Shown here one piece after another: positions 1 to 7,648 of a stretch of 64,000 bases of DNA. This DNA is from Flavobacteriaceae bacterium. GTDB taxonomy: Bacteria; Bacteroidota; Bacteroidia; Flavobacteriales; Flavobacteriaceae. The stretch spans positions 124,001 through 188,000 of the forward strand of contig PALG01000026.1 of NCBI GenBank assembly GCA_002707025.1, written 5' to 3'. How positions within the stretch are numbered: position 1 is the stretch's first letter; the number at the start of each line of letters is the position of its first letter. Made by a program: the position numbers and the translations under genes. The notes beneath the pieces are model-generated. The model saw only the letters and a program-made list of their open reading frames with translations. It did no database searches and was not told the DNA's origin.

Positions 1-569
1 GATACCGACCTATCGCTTACACCGTTCATCAAACTTGCCAGATGCCCGCTTTCACTTACTTTGGAAGGAGCAGAACCACTAATGCCACCGTGCCATATCA
101 TAAGCCCTGAGTAACCCGCAGCTCCTACTAAAGGATAATTTATGGAAAACCCACGCGCTTGTGAAGCTTCTGCTACTTTTCGGGCTAGAATCGCTCCAAA
201 AATAAGCCCTAGCCCCCAATTAAAAAACGACACCAAGAGTGTGGTCACACTTACCAGGACTACAGCATTTTGAGTATTTGACGCAAAGGAGGTTAACCGT
301 TGAATCAAATGATTCATAGGATTACTTAACACCAAAATATGCCCCAACACCAAGATAAGCATCATTTGGTAGGCAAACACCAATAATCCCGTATTCCAAA
401 CACCTCTCTCCCAATAGGATAAAATTGCTAGAAAATGGTTTTCATTCGCAGGAGCTTCAGTAAAGAAAAATGCCAGTACCATGGTGAGCAAAGTCAGCAA
501 AATGGCAATGGCAAAAGGGGAGGGTAAAAACCGCTTAAAAAATGTTTCGATGCCCTGGGTAATGTTCAT
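1..569 (-). CDS. Short-chain fatty acid transporter, AtoE/TIGR00366 type (3' end missing)
   Basis: Reading the minus strand from the ATG at 567-569 gives 189 codons that run off the left edge, so only the N-terminal part is present. The visible protein has at least three hydrophobic segments and the conserved stretches FNWGLGLIFGAILAR and GAAGYSGLMIWHGGISGSAP, which are characteristic of the AtoE family of short-chain fatty acid (acetoacetate/butyrate-type) permeases in the inner membrane. It begins 27 bases after the DUF3127 gene on the same strand, so the two may be co-transcribed. The family assignment is firm; the substrate is inferred from the family name only. Confidence 0.85.
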   Translation of the reverse strand, partial: MNITQGIETFFKRFLPSPFAIAILLTLLTMVLAFFFTEAPANENHFLAILSYWERGVWNTGLLVFAYQMMLILVLGHILVLSNPMNHLIQRLTSFASNTQNAVVLVSVTTLLVSFFNWGLGLIFGAILARKVAEASQARGFSINYPLVGAAGYSGLMIWHGGISGSAPSKVSESGHLASLMNGVSDRSV

Positions 570-596
570 GGCCTAATAAATAGGAGGCATGAAGTC

Positions 597-971
597 CTAG
601 AACGGCAAATCGTCATGATCTTCCTCTTCGAAGTCTGATACGGGTTCAAAAGCATCTTCTGGAGGCATGGGCGGCATGTCATTATTCATGCTTTGATCTA
701 GGTTTTCAATACGCCATCCTTGGATAGAGTTAAAGTATTTGGTTTCACCTTGTGGGTTTACCCATTCGCGACCACGAAGGTTGATACTTATTTTTACGTT
801 TTGTCCAACTTGATAGTTATTCAATAAATCGGTTTTATCTTGTACAAACTCCACCAAAATATGCTGTGGGTATTGCTCTTCCGTGGTTACCACCACTTCC
901 CTTTTGCGAAACCCATTATTTCCATAAGTTTTGGTTTCATCAATCATTTTAATCTTTCCTTGTACTTCCAT
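597..971 (-). CDS. DUF3127 domain protein with an SSB-like C-terminal tip
   Basis: A 124-residue protein matching the DUF3127 family, which is common in Bacteroidota and of unknown function. The first ~90 residues look like a compact beta-rich fold (GKIKMIDETKTYG, KISINLRGREW). The last ~35 residues are Pro/Asp/Glu-rich and disordered, and they end in DDLPF. That ending matches the acidic tip of the single-stranded DNA-binding protein at 19743-20201, which ends DDDDLPF. In SSB this tip docks repair and replication enzymes, so a nucleic-acid role is a reasonable inference but is not shown by the sequence. It lies 18 bases downstream of the flavin reductase-like gene and 27 bases upstream of the AtoE-type transporter, all on one strand. 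Confidence 0.85.
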   Translation of the reverse strand: MEVQGKIKMIDETKTYGNNGFRKREVVVTTEEQYPQHILVEFVQDKTDLLNNYQVGQNVKISINLRGREWVNPQGETKYFNSIQGWRIENLDQSMNNDMPPMPPEDAFEPVSDFEEEDHDDLPF

Positions 972-989
972 CGGTATAAATAATTCTAA

Positions 990-1823
990 TTAAATTTTTG
1001 TCTTTAAAACGTCCCACGCCCCGGAAACGTCTCCTTTTTTTAACTTTTCTTGAGCTGTTTTATGCACCAAAGGGTCTCTGGAAACTTTATCTTTGACCCA
1101 ATTAGGCAAGGCTTCAATATTCCCTAGCATGCCCAAATCGTTCCCACTGAAAATTTCACTATTCCTAATCGCTTCAGGAAGCGCATCAATACCAATCCCT
1201 AAAGTTCGCAAAGGTTTGGGCACTTCAAAAAGCCCATCTTTGGCCCTGGAATACCAGTTCCCGCCCATTCGGGATACGGCATCAATTTTAACTGGGTCGA
1301 TACTTCCATTTTCATCTAAAACCCTTTCATCTATATGCAATTGCACTACTTCACAAACAATCAAGTTTCCGGCGCCCCCTTCTTTCCCTAAGGCAATGAC
1401 CTCATTTACTTTACATTCAAATTGTACTGGGGCTTCCTTCACACGTGGAGGTTTCACCTTTTCAGAAGGTATTTCCGTAAAACCTGCTTTTACAAATTCA
1501 TTTACTCCTTTCGGATATTCTGTAGAAGAAAGGCTCATTTGCTGCACCATGTTATAATTTACAATATTTATAACTACCTCTTGGGTTTCCAGAACATTCT
1601 CCAGCGTATGCTTGGTGGTGTTGTCACGAACCCTTCGAGCGGGCGAGAAAACCATAATGGGCGGGTTGGCCCCAAAAACATTGAAAAAACTGAAGGGGGA
1701 CAGGTTGACATTTCCGTCTTTATCTACGGTGCTGGCAAAACAGATAGGTCTTGGTGCCACAGCACCTAATAAATACCCATGCAATTTTGGGATGGCAAGT
1801 TCCTTGGGATCCATACTTAACAT
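990..1823 (-). CDS. Flavin reductase-like (FMN-binding split-barrel) protein
   Basis: A protein of about 277 residues. The N-terminal ~200 residues carry the flavin reductase-like split-barrel domain (PRPICFASTVDKDGNVNLSPFSFFN, then TEYPKGVNEF), which binds FMN. The last ~70 residues form a family-specific tail. The frame is open further upstream to 1871, but those extra residues are not family-like, so I place the start at the ATG at 1821-1823 (MLSMDPKEL); the ATG at 1814 is the alternative. No partner oxygenase is nearby, so the electron acceptor or substrate cannot be named. Confidence 0.82.
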   Translation of the reverse strand: MLSMDPKELAIPKLHGYLLGAVAPRPICFASTVDKDGNVNLSPFSFFNVFGANPPIMVFSPARRVRDNTTKHTLENVLETQEVVINIVNYNMVQQMSLSSTEYPKGVNEFVKAGFTEIPSEKVKPPRVKEAPVQFECKVNEVIALGKEGGAGNLIVCEVVQLHIDERVLDENGSIDPVKIDAVSRMGGNWYSRAKDGLFEVPKPLRTLGIGIDALPEAIRNSEIFSGNDLGMLGNIEALPNWVKDKVSRDPLVHKTAQEKLKKGDVSGAWDVLKTKI

Positions 1824-1918
1824 AGCTACAAAAATAGCAGAATCGCATTGGGCTGAAAAATTTATAAGCACAATAATATTAACAGATTTCCATTATATTT
1901 AAACGATAAATCCCATAT

Positions 1919-3067
1919 ATGAGAAATAAGACGGTTTTTACACGTTGGTTCTTTATAATTTCCTCCATTTTCATTATTAGCTTGATTCTCTGGAACACCT
2001 ATCAGTTTTTTACCCAACTGAAGGAAAACGAACGGAATAAAATGGAAATTTGGGCGGCAGCTCAAGAAGAGTTTCAACAGGTAAGCACCAATGAAAACTG
2101 GAATAGCAAGCTCATTTTGAAAATTCTTCAAAGTAATACTACTACTCCTATGATTTTGTTTACTCATAGGGAAGGGACTTACACCAGTAACAATATTGAT
2201 CCAGAGTTCGTAAAGGATATAGAAAAAAGAGAGGATTTAATACAACAATATGTTTCCGAATACAAACCCATTGATATTGTATACAATGGAGAGGTGTTGC
2301 AAACTATTTACTACGGAAACTCTCCAATTATCAATAAGATAAAATACTACCCAGCCACCCTTATTGTGATTATTTTACTTTTCTTCTTAGCGGTATTTTT
2401 CTTCTATCAAACTTCAAAATCTGCCGAACAGAACAAACTTTGGGCGGGAATGGCCAAGGAAACGGCGCATCAAATTGGGACGCCTTTATCATCTCTGGTA
2501 GGTTGGGCCGAAATTTTAAAAACTGAGAATGTAAATCCCGAATATATTTCAGAAATAGAGAAAGATATTTCCCGTTTAAAGACCATTACCGAACGATTCT
2601 CCAAAATTGGCTCGGTACCCACCTTACAGAAAGTAGATTTGGTGGCCGAAACCAAATCTTCCTATGATTATTTAAAGAGCCGTACTTCGAAAATGATCGA
2701 GTTCCATCTTACCATCCCTAATGAGTCCATAGAGGTACAACTTAATCCTCAATTATACAGTTGGACCATAGAAAATTTGGTTAAAAATGGGATTGATGCC
2801 ATGAGAGGACAGGGGTCCATTTCCGTAGAAATTATGGCTACTCACAAAAAGGCTCTTGTGCATATATCGGATACTGGAAAAGGCTTGGCCAAAAAAGATT
2901 TTAAGAAAATTTTTGTCCCTGGTTTTACGACTAAAAAAAGAGGATGGGGCCTAGGATTATCACTTTCCAAAAGGATTATCGAAGATTACCATAATGGAAA
3001 AATACAAGTCTTGAAGAGTGTGAAAAATGAAGGAACCACTATTGAAATTGCCTTACCCCTTACCTAA
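1919..3067 (+). CDS. Membrane sensor histidine kinase
   Basis: A 382-residue kinase. Hydrophobic segments at about residues 9-31 and 145-163 flank an extracytoplasmic sensor region of ~110 residues with no recognisable domain, and there is no HAMP. The dimerisation/phosphoacceptor helix has His184 in KETAHQIGTPLSS. The ATPase domain shows the N box (ENLVKNGIDAM), the G1 box (DTGKGLA) and the G2 box (GWGLGLSLSK). No response regulator is adjacent, so it is an orphan kinase with an unknown signal. A near-consensus TATATTTA box at 1894-1901 may be its promoter. A small zinc-ribbon protein follows after 2 bases and is probably co-transcribed. Confidence 0.9.
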   Translation: MRNKTVFTRWFFIISSIFIISLILWNTYQFFTQLKENERNKMEIWAAAQEEFQQVSTNENWNSKLILKILQSNTTTPMILFTHREGTYTSNNIDPEFVKDIEKREDLIQQYVSEYKPIDIVYNGEVLQTIYYGNSPIINKIKYYPATLIVIILLFFLAVFFFYQTSKSAEQNKLWAGMAKETAHQIGTPLSSLVGWAEILKTENVNPEYISEIEKDISRLKTITERFSKIGSVPTLQKVDLVAETKSSYDYLKSRTSKMIEFHLTIPNESIEVQLNPQLYSWTIENLVKNGIDAMRGQGSISVEIMATHKKALVHISDTGKGLAKKDFKKIFVPGFTTKKRGWGLGLSLSKRIIEDYHNGKIQVLKSVKNEGTTIEIALPLT

Positions 3068-3069
3068 CT

Positions 3070-3411
3070 ATGGAAACCACCAAACATATACTACATACTG
3101 CTAAAATTAATAACAACTGTCCCGAATGCTTCGCGAACAATGGGCTGGAATTTACCTTTTCCCAAAAGGAAAAAGAAAATAAATTTTATAGCCAAGCAAG
3201 TAAAGAAATTGAAGAAGTATTGTATTGTCACAACTGCCAGCAGACTATTTACCCCGTTAATTGGACAGACGATATTGAACGAGTATATGCCTATCAAAGA
3301 AAGCTAGCAAAGCCCATAAGTACTATGATAAAAGTGAAGCCTTTGTTATATGGCATTATCTTTTTCGATGCCATCGTACTTGCGGCAATTATTTACTATT
3401 TAAATTCTTAG
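3070..3411 (+). CDS. Small membrane-anchored zinc-ribbon protein, function unknown
   Basis: A 113-residue protein that I cannot assign to a named family. Two CxxC pairs (CPEC near residue 18 and CHNC near residue 53) suggest a zinc ribbon, and a single hydrophobic segment near the C-terminus (YGIIFFDAIVLAAIIYY) would anchor it in the inner membrane. It starts 2 bases after the sensor kinase, so the two are likely translated from one message and may work together. Its stop codon overlaps the convergent HIT gene by 4 bases. Confidence 0.7.
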   Translation: METTKHILHTAKINNNCPECFANNGLEFTFSQKEKENKFYSQASKEIEEVLYCHNCQQTIYPVNWTDDIERVYAYQRKLAKPISTMIKVKPLLYGIIFFDAIVLAAIIYYLNS

Positions 3412-3797
3412 ATTTCTTTCTGAATTGCCTCGGCAAGGGCTTCAAATTCGGAAGATTCCATGGAGACCTTATGCTGAAAGGTCATATCCTGCATGGCGTT
3501 TATAGGAATTAGGTGCACATGTACATGAGGTACTTCTAAGCCTACTACCGCCATACCAATTCTTTTGCAGGTCACTGTTCTTTCTAAAGCTTGGGCGACT
3601 TTATGGGAAAACTTCATGAGTTCCAAATAATGGCTTTCCTCCATCTCGAAAATCTTATTGATTTCCTGTTTGGGGACACAAAGTGTATGTCCTTTGGCGT
3701 TCGGGTTGATATCCAAAAAAGCGATAAAATGTTCGTCCTCGGCTACTTTGTAGCAAGGAATCTCGCCATTAATTATTTTGGTAAATATAGAAGCCAT
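3408..3797 (-). CDS. HIT family nucleotide-binding hydrolase/transferase
   Basis: A 129-residue protein with the histidine-triad signature HVHVHLIP near residues 92-99 and the usual N-terminal motif FxKIINGEIPCYKV. HIT proteins hydrolyse or transfer nucleoside monophosphates from nucleotide conjugates through the central His; the exact substrate of this Hint/HinT-like member is not readable. Its ATG overlaps the greA stop codon (TAATG), so the two genes are translationally coupled. Confidence 0.93.
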   Translation of the reverse strand: MASIFTKIINGEIPCYKVAEDEHFIAFLDINPNAKGHTLCVPKQEINKIFEMEESHYLELMKFSHKVAQALERTVTCKRIGMAVVGLEVPHVHVHLIPINAMQDMTFQHKVSMESSEFEALAEAIQKEI

Positions 3798-4273
3798 TAG
3801 TCACGACTAATTTCTAAAATTTCAAATTTCATTACTCCGTTGGGGACTTGAATTTCGGCCACATCACCTACCTTTTTTCCAAGTAATCCCTTCCCAATAG
3901 GAGAATCTACGGAAATCTTTCCACTTTTCAAATCGGCTTCACTTTGTGCCACCAATTTGTAAGTCATTTCCATTCCATTGGTTTGGTTTTTAATCTTTAC
4001 CGTAGAGTGCACCAGCACTTTTGAGGTGTCCAGCTGGGATTCATCAATTAGTCGCGCATTTGCTAGGGTTTCTTCCAATTTGGCAATACGCATTTCCAGC
4101 AATCCCTGAGCTTCTTTAGCCGCATCGTATTCAGCATTTTCACTTAAATCCCCTTTATCCCTAGCCTCTGCAATAGCCTGAGAAGCCTTAGGGCGTTCTA
4201 TATCCTTGAGCTTGTTAAGCTCATCTCTTAACTTTTTTAGTCCTTCGGCAGTGTAATAAGATACTTTACTCAT
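3797..4273 (-). CDS. greA: Transcription elongation factor GreA
   Basis: A 158-residue protein of normal GreA length. The N-terminal coiled coil carries KGDLSENAEYDAAKE, including the acidic tip that reaches the RNA polymerase active site and stimulates cleavage of backtracked RNA. The C-terminal FKBP-like domain includes SPIGKGLLGKKVGD. The frame is open back to 4351, but the family start is the ATG at 4271-4273 (MSKVSYYT). A terminator-like hairpin at 4340-4365 lies in the leader, and a TAnnTTTG box sits at 4371-4378. Confidence 0.96.
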   Translation of the reverse strand: MSKVSYYTAEGLKKLRDELNKLKDIERPKASQAIAEARDKGDLSENAEYDAAKEAQGLLEMRIAKLEETLANARLIDESQLDTSKVLVHSTVKIKNQTNGMEMTYKLVAQSEADLKSGKISVDSPIGKGLLGKKVGDVAEIQVPNGVMKFEILEISRD

Positions 4274-4339
4274 AACTTCATCGTTTAAACATATAAATTC
4301 CCCACGAATGCCTATTTTTATGAAATTTGTGTGGGAATG

Positions 4340-4365
4340 AAAAAATCCCATGCGAGACGGGATTT
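4340..4365 (-). terminator. Terminator-like hairpin in the greA leader
   Basis: Read on the minus strand, AAATCCC and GGGATTT form a 7-bp stem around a 9-base loop, followed directly by six T residues (4340-4345). This has the shape of an intrinsic terminator, yet it lies upstream of greA rather than after a gene, and just downstream of the putative greA promoter box. Confidence 0.55.
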
Positions 4366-4370
4366 ACATA

Positions 4371-4378
4371 CAAATATA
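4371..4378 (-). promoter_or_regulatory. Putative -7 box of the greA promoter
   Basis: The minus strand reads TATATTTG, an exact match to the Bacteroidota -7 consensus TAnnTTTG. A TTG at 4395-4397 lies 16 bases upstream, slightly closer than usual for the -33 element. Confidence 0.5.
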
Positions 4379-4398
4379 CTAAAAAATAACAACTCAAG

Positions 4399-4406
4399 TA
4401 TTTTTG
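4399..4406 (+). promoter_or_regulatory. Putative -7 box for the Rieske-like lipoprotein gene
   Basis: TATTTTTG matches TAnnTTTG and lies 28 bases before the ATG at 4435. No good -33 TTG is visible at the proper distance. Confidence 0.4.
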
Positions 4407-4434
4407 TATTTTCGTTATCGAAAAAAATTTATTG

Positions 4435-4869
4435 ATGAAGCGACTCTTTTTTACTGTTTTAATGCTTTGCTTTCTAAGTTGTGATAAAAGTGATGACAAC
4501 AATCTGAATGGAAACAACCCCTATGTAACATCCCCTATTGTAAACTTAACACTGAACCTAAATCTTCCAGAATATAATCCGTTAAGGTTTCCTGGGAACT
4601 CTGTAGTGTTGACTCAGCAAGGAATTAAAGGGATTATTATATACAATGTAAACAATTCACTATACACAGCGTTCGATCTTACCGATCCCAATCACATTCC
4701 CAATAATTGTTCAAAAATGGAAATAGAAGGAGTGATTGCTACTTGCCCTTGTGAGGATGATAACAGCTACGATATTGTCACGGGGCAGCACCAAGTGAAC
4801 AACCAAGCGTACCCCATGTTTCAATACCGTATACAAAGAACGGGTGACAACATCACCATTACTAATTAA
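4435..4869 (+). CDS. Rieske-fold-like lipoprotein lacking the histidine ligands
   Basis: A protein of about 144 residues with a lipoprotein signal peptide (MKRLFFTVLMLCFLSC, lipobox LSC). The region CSK ... CPCED ... YDIVTG resembles the two cluster-binding loops of Rieske proteins (CxH ... CPCHGS). However, the first His is Lys and the second is Glu, so a 2Fe-2S cluster with canonical ligands is not expected. The gene is convergent with, and overlaps by 4 bases, the TonB receptor at 4866. I prefer the ATG at 4435 over the in-frame TTG at 4432. The fold assignment is an inference from motif spacing. Confidence 0.6.
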   Translation: MKRLFFTVLMLCFLSCDKSDDNNLNGNNPYVTSPIVNLTLNLNLPEYNPLRFPGNSVVLTQQGIKGIIIYNVNNSLYTAFDLTDPNHIPNNCSKMEIEGVIATCPCEDDNSYDIVTGQHQVNNQAYPMFQYRIQRTGDNITITN

Positions 4870-7049
4870 AAATGCAGTGTCGCTCCCACTAAGAAGTTAA
4901 TCGTAGCTTGTGGATAATAGCCGGCTCCTTCAATAGTGGTGACGGTTCCTGGATTTGAAAAATCATCATCGTAGGTAAAAAAGTATCCGTTAGATACATA
5001 TTCTACATTGAAGAGGTTATTGACCAAACCAGACAATTCCAAACGATCACCCACAGGAAATTCTTCCAAAGTATACACTACGTTAAAGTCGTTCACAAAA
5101 AAGCTCTCTAGTTTTGAAGCCTCACTGTCTATATTTCCCATATATTGTTCCCCCACATATTTAGAGAGAAAAGCCAAATACAAGTTATTTAGAGGCGTAT
5201 AGTTTATGTTGCTTCCTGCAACCACCTCTGGAGAATATGAAATAGTGGTATTCCCTAAGTTCTGCAATACCCCATCCCTTTGAAAAAAGAAATCCCTATT
5301 TTTATTGGTACTCAAAGCTATGTTTGGCTGCCATTTTATCTTTGGGGTAATTGCGATATTGGCATCAACCTCCAGCCCCAATCGATAGCTACTTCCGCTG
5401 TTTGCTCTAATAGGAGCCCCCACATTATCCAAGGCTCCAGTTAACACCAACTGATCACGATAATCCATATAAAATCCGTTGACACTTAACGCCCATTTGC
5501 TGGAAGAATGCCTCCATCCCAACTCAAAATCATCCAATCGTTCCGGTTTCGGATTACCGTTTTCGAAATCGGTTCTATTGGGTTCTCTGTGGGCTCGTGC
5601 ATAAGAAGCATATAGTTGATTCTGATTGTTGAGTTTATAGGTAGCCCCTAACTTCGGATTGAAAAAACTATAGTTTTCATCCACGATAAAATCGGCCACA
5701 TCCGAATTTTGTCCCGTAGTAGCATAGTCGATGAACCTACCTTGTAAATCCACATAAAACCGCCACTGATCATTCAATCGGTAATCGGCCTTCGCAAAAG
5801 TGGAAAACTCATTTTTGGTGCCTACCCCAAAGTAATATCGATCCCCTATTTCAGAATCACTTGCATACCGTGCCCAAATTACTTCCCCAAAATGATCTCC
5901 TTCATAATGGCTGTAAAACACTCCTGATGTCACTTCAAGTTGATGGTCTTTGTAGTTTACATTTCCGGAGAACACATAGTAATCGTTATCCAACCAACGT
6001 CTTCTAATGACATCCGAAGCAGTGATTGTTTCCTCTCCAATCACTACCGGCATCAACCCATAAAAAGCCAGTTCGTCATCATTTTCATATTCCTCAAAAA
6101 AGCCCCTTCCGTAGGTATAATTAAAACTTACGTTAGAACTCCACTGCTTCGAATAGCGCTGGGTCCAGTGCAATTGATAGTGATCCTGAGTATAGTCGTC
6201 CACCTGGTTGGGATGAAACCCCTCCAAGTTTCCTTCTGCATCATAACGGGCTCCGGCTGGATTAAAGGTTCGGTCACGCTCCAAAGTGGTAGCATCAATT
6301 CCAAACCAAGACTGATAGGTGACTTCCCTCCCCGCAAAGTGAATCGCTTTTACCAAGGTTTGATCGGTTTTGTAAGCGGCTTGCAGGAAATACGATTTTA
6401 AATCGGACGAAGCCCGATCGATATAGCCATCCGATTTAATTTGGGACAATCTACCAGAGACTTCAAAATGATCACTTAACAATCCCGTACTAAACTTTAC
6501 ATTATGTCTTCGGGTATTAAAAGAACCCAGGGAGTGCGAAGTACTGGCGTAAGCTTCTTCAGCTACCTTATCGGTTAAAATATTTAAACTCGCTCCAAAA
6601 GCCCCAGGACCATTGGTGGAGGTTCCCACCCCCCGTTGCAATTGTAAATTTTCAACAGAGGACGTAAAATCCTGAAGGTTTACAAAAAAAGAGGTCGCAC
6701 TTTCGGCATCATTGTAAGGAATTCCATTAATGGTTACGTTAATACCTTGATTGGCGGTACCACGAACCCGAAAACCCGTATAACCGATTCCGGCGCCAGC
6801 ATCGCTGGTCGAAACGACTGAAGGTAAAAAATTGAGCTGGATTGCGATGTCCTGCCCGAGGTTTCGCTTCGTTAATTCTTCTTTCTGAAGATTGCTGTGG
6901 GTAATGGGAGAAGTCGCTTCTACCCGAACGGCTTTTAACAATACCTCATCGAGGGTTTCCACTTGTGTGGTGTCTACTTTCGTTTCTTCTTGAGAGAGTG
7001 CCGCAGCACCTAACATCAAAAAGAATACTGACATACATAATTTTTTCAT
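4866..7049 (-). CDS. TonB-dependent receptor, predicted thiamine (B1) importer
   Basis: A protein of about 727 residues: signal peptide (MKKLCMSVFFLMLGAAALSQ), a plug domain (GFRVRGTANQGINVTINGIPYNDAES, residues ~45-160) and an outer-membrane beta-barrel ending in an aromatic residue (LVGATLHF). The receptor takes up a scarce nutrient across the outer membrane using TonB energy. The ligand is inferred from the TPP riboswitch directly upstream on the same strand (7143-7219), which regulates vitamin B1 genes. A YkoF-like thiamine-binding protein and a PnuC/PnuT permease lie 2-3 kb upstream. The start at 7049 gives a proper signal peptide; an ATG at 7079 would add ten residues. Confidence 0.88.
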   Translation of the reverse strand: MKKLCMSVFFLMLGAAALSQEETKVDTTQVETLDEVLLKAVRVEATSPITHSNLQKEELTKRNLGQDIAIQLNFLPSVVSTSDAGAGIGYTGFRVRGTANQGINVTINGIPYNDAESATSFFVNLQDFTSSVENLQLQRGVGTSTNGPGAFGASLNILTDKVAEEAYASTSHSLGSFNTRRHNVKFSTGLLSDHFEVSGRLSQIKSDGYIDRASSDLKSYFLQAAYKTDQTLVKAIHFAGREVTYQSWFGIDATTLERDRTFNPAGARYDAEGNLEGFHPNQVDDYTQDHYQLHWTQRYSKQWSSNVSFNYTYGRGFFEEYENDDELAFYGLMPVVIGEETITASDVIRRRWLDNDYYVFSGNVNYKDHQLEVTSGVFYSHYEGDHFGEVIWARYASDSEIGDRYYFGVGTKNEFSTFAKADYRLNDQWRFYVDLQGRFIDYATTGQNSDVADFIVDENYSFFNPKLGATYKLNNQNQLYASYARAHREPNRTDFENGNPKPERLDDFELGWRHSSSKWALSVNGFYMDYRDQLVLTGALDNVGAPIRANSGSSYRLGLEVDANIAITPKIKWQPNIALSTNKNRDFFFQRDGVLQNLGNTTISYSPEVVAGSNINYTPLNNLYLAFLSKYVGEQYMGNIDSEASKLESFFVNDFNVVYTLEEFPVGDRLELSGLVNNLFNVEYVSNGYFFTYDDDFSNPGTVTTIEGAGYYPQATINFLVGATLHF

Positions 7050-7104
7050 TCGTAAAATGTTACGAATAAAAGGGGTCATTATTCTTGGTTACTAATTGAT
7101 TTTT

Positions 7105-7137
7105 AAGCCACGGTATCGTTGATTTCCAAACCGTGCT
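7105..7137 (-). promoter_or_regulatory. Candidate expression-platform hairpin of the TPP riboswitch
   Basis: Just downstream of the aptamer, CACGGU and ACCGUG pair over 6 bp, extended by AG/CU past a bulged G. No U-tract follows (the next bases are A), so it does not look like an intrinsic terminator. It may control access to the start region instead. Confidence 0.5.
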
Positions 7138-7142
7138 GTTAC

Positions 7143-7219
7143 ATTTCCCTAAACGGCATTACCCGTTCTAGGTTCTATGGGTATAATCTCAGCCTCTTCT
7201 ATGAGAAGCACCCCTTTTT
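7143..7219 (-). ncRNA. TPP riboswitch (THI element)
   Basis: The minus strand carries the conserved THI-box blocks in order: GGGGTGC, GGCTGAGA, ATACCC, GAACCTAGA, CGGGTAATGCCG and TAGGGAA. These are the pyrimidine-sensing (CUGAGA) and pyrophosphate-sensing (UAAUGCC) parts of the thiamine pyrophosphate aptamer. It lies between a TAnnTTTG promoter box (7231-7238) and the TonB receptor, so thiamine sufficiency is expected to shut off receptor synthesis. Confidence 0.95.
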
Positions 7220-7230
7220 GAGATGTGCCG

Positions 7231-7238
7231 CAAAGGTA
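7231..7238 (-). promoter_or_regulatory. -7 box of the riboswitch-controlled promoter
   Basis: The minus strand reads TACCTTTG, matching TAnnTTTG. Transcription would start near 7225, immediately before the TPP aptamer, which fits well. No clear -33 TTG is seen. Confidence 0.6.
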
Positions 7239-7243
7239 AAAAA

Positions 7244-7648
7244 TCAATCTATAGTAGGAGGCCTACGCTGCTTTTTTTTTAGGGCTTGTGATTTTTTTTC
7301 TTTCAAACGTTTTTCAATGGCTCCTTTGGAAGGTTTGGTTTTTTTACGAACCTTTTTAACTTTTAGGTTTTCATGTAGAAGTTCCAAGAGGCGGTCAATG
7401 ACCAATTTTTTGTTGCGATGCTGACTTCGGGTTTCTCCACATTGAAGAATGAGCAAGCCTTCAGAAGTAATCCTGCTTTTCAAACGATTTCCAAGCCGGT
7501 CCTTTTCAGAATCGGAAAGCCCTTCTGAAGCCTTTACCGAAAAAGACACTTCTACTTTACTAGCGGTTTTATTTACGTGTTGCCCTCCTGCCCCACTACT
7601 TCGAATGGCTTTAAATTGTAGTTCTTGTAAAATTTGCCCTCTGTCCAT
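7244..7648 (-). CDS. arfB: Alternative ribosome-rescue peptidyl-tRNA hydrolase ArfB (YaeJ)
   Basis: A 134-residue protein with the GGQ motif of release factors (SSGAGGQHVNK, Gly21-Gln23). It is followed by a short catalytic domain and a long Lys/Arg-rich tail (KKTKPSKGAIEKRLKEKK) that enters the empty mRNA channel of stalled ribosomes. Length and domain order match ArfB/YaeJ rather than full release factors. The ATG at 7646-7648 overlaps the DUF4301 stop (TGATG), so translation is coupled. Confidence 0.93.
   Translation of the reverse strand: MDRGQILQELQFKAIRSSGAGGQHVNKTASKVEVSFSVKASEGLSDSEKDRLGNRLKSRITSEGLLILQCGETRSQHRNKKLVIDRLLELLHENLKVKKVRKKTKPSKGAIEKRLKEKKSQALKKKQRRPPTID

Noticed and set aside
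1093-1557. Plus-strand frame of 154 codons
   Set aside because: Antisense to the flavin reductase-like gene; no family resemblance.
5940-6401. Plus-strand frame of 153 codons inside the TonB receptor
   Set aside because: Antisense shadow of a well-supported barrel gene.
7105-7137. Intrinsic terminator for the TPP riboswitch
   Set aside because: The hairpin is real, but the bases after it on the minus strand are A rather than T, so I call it a platform hairpin only.
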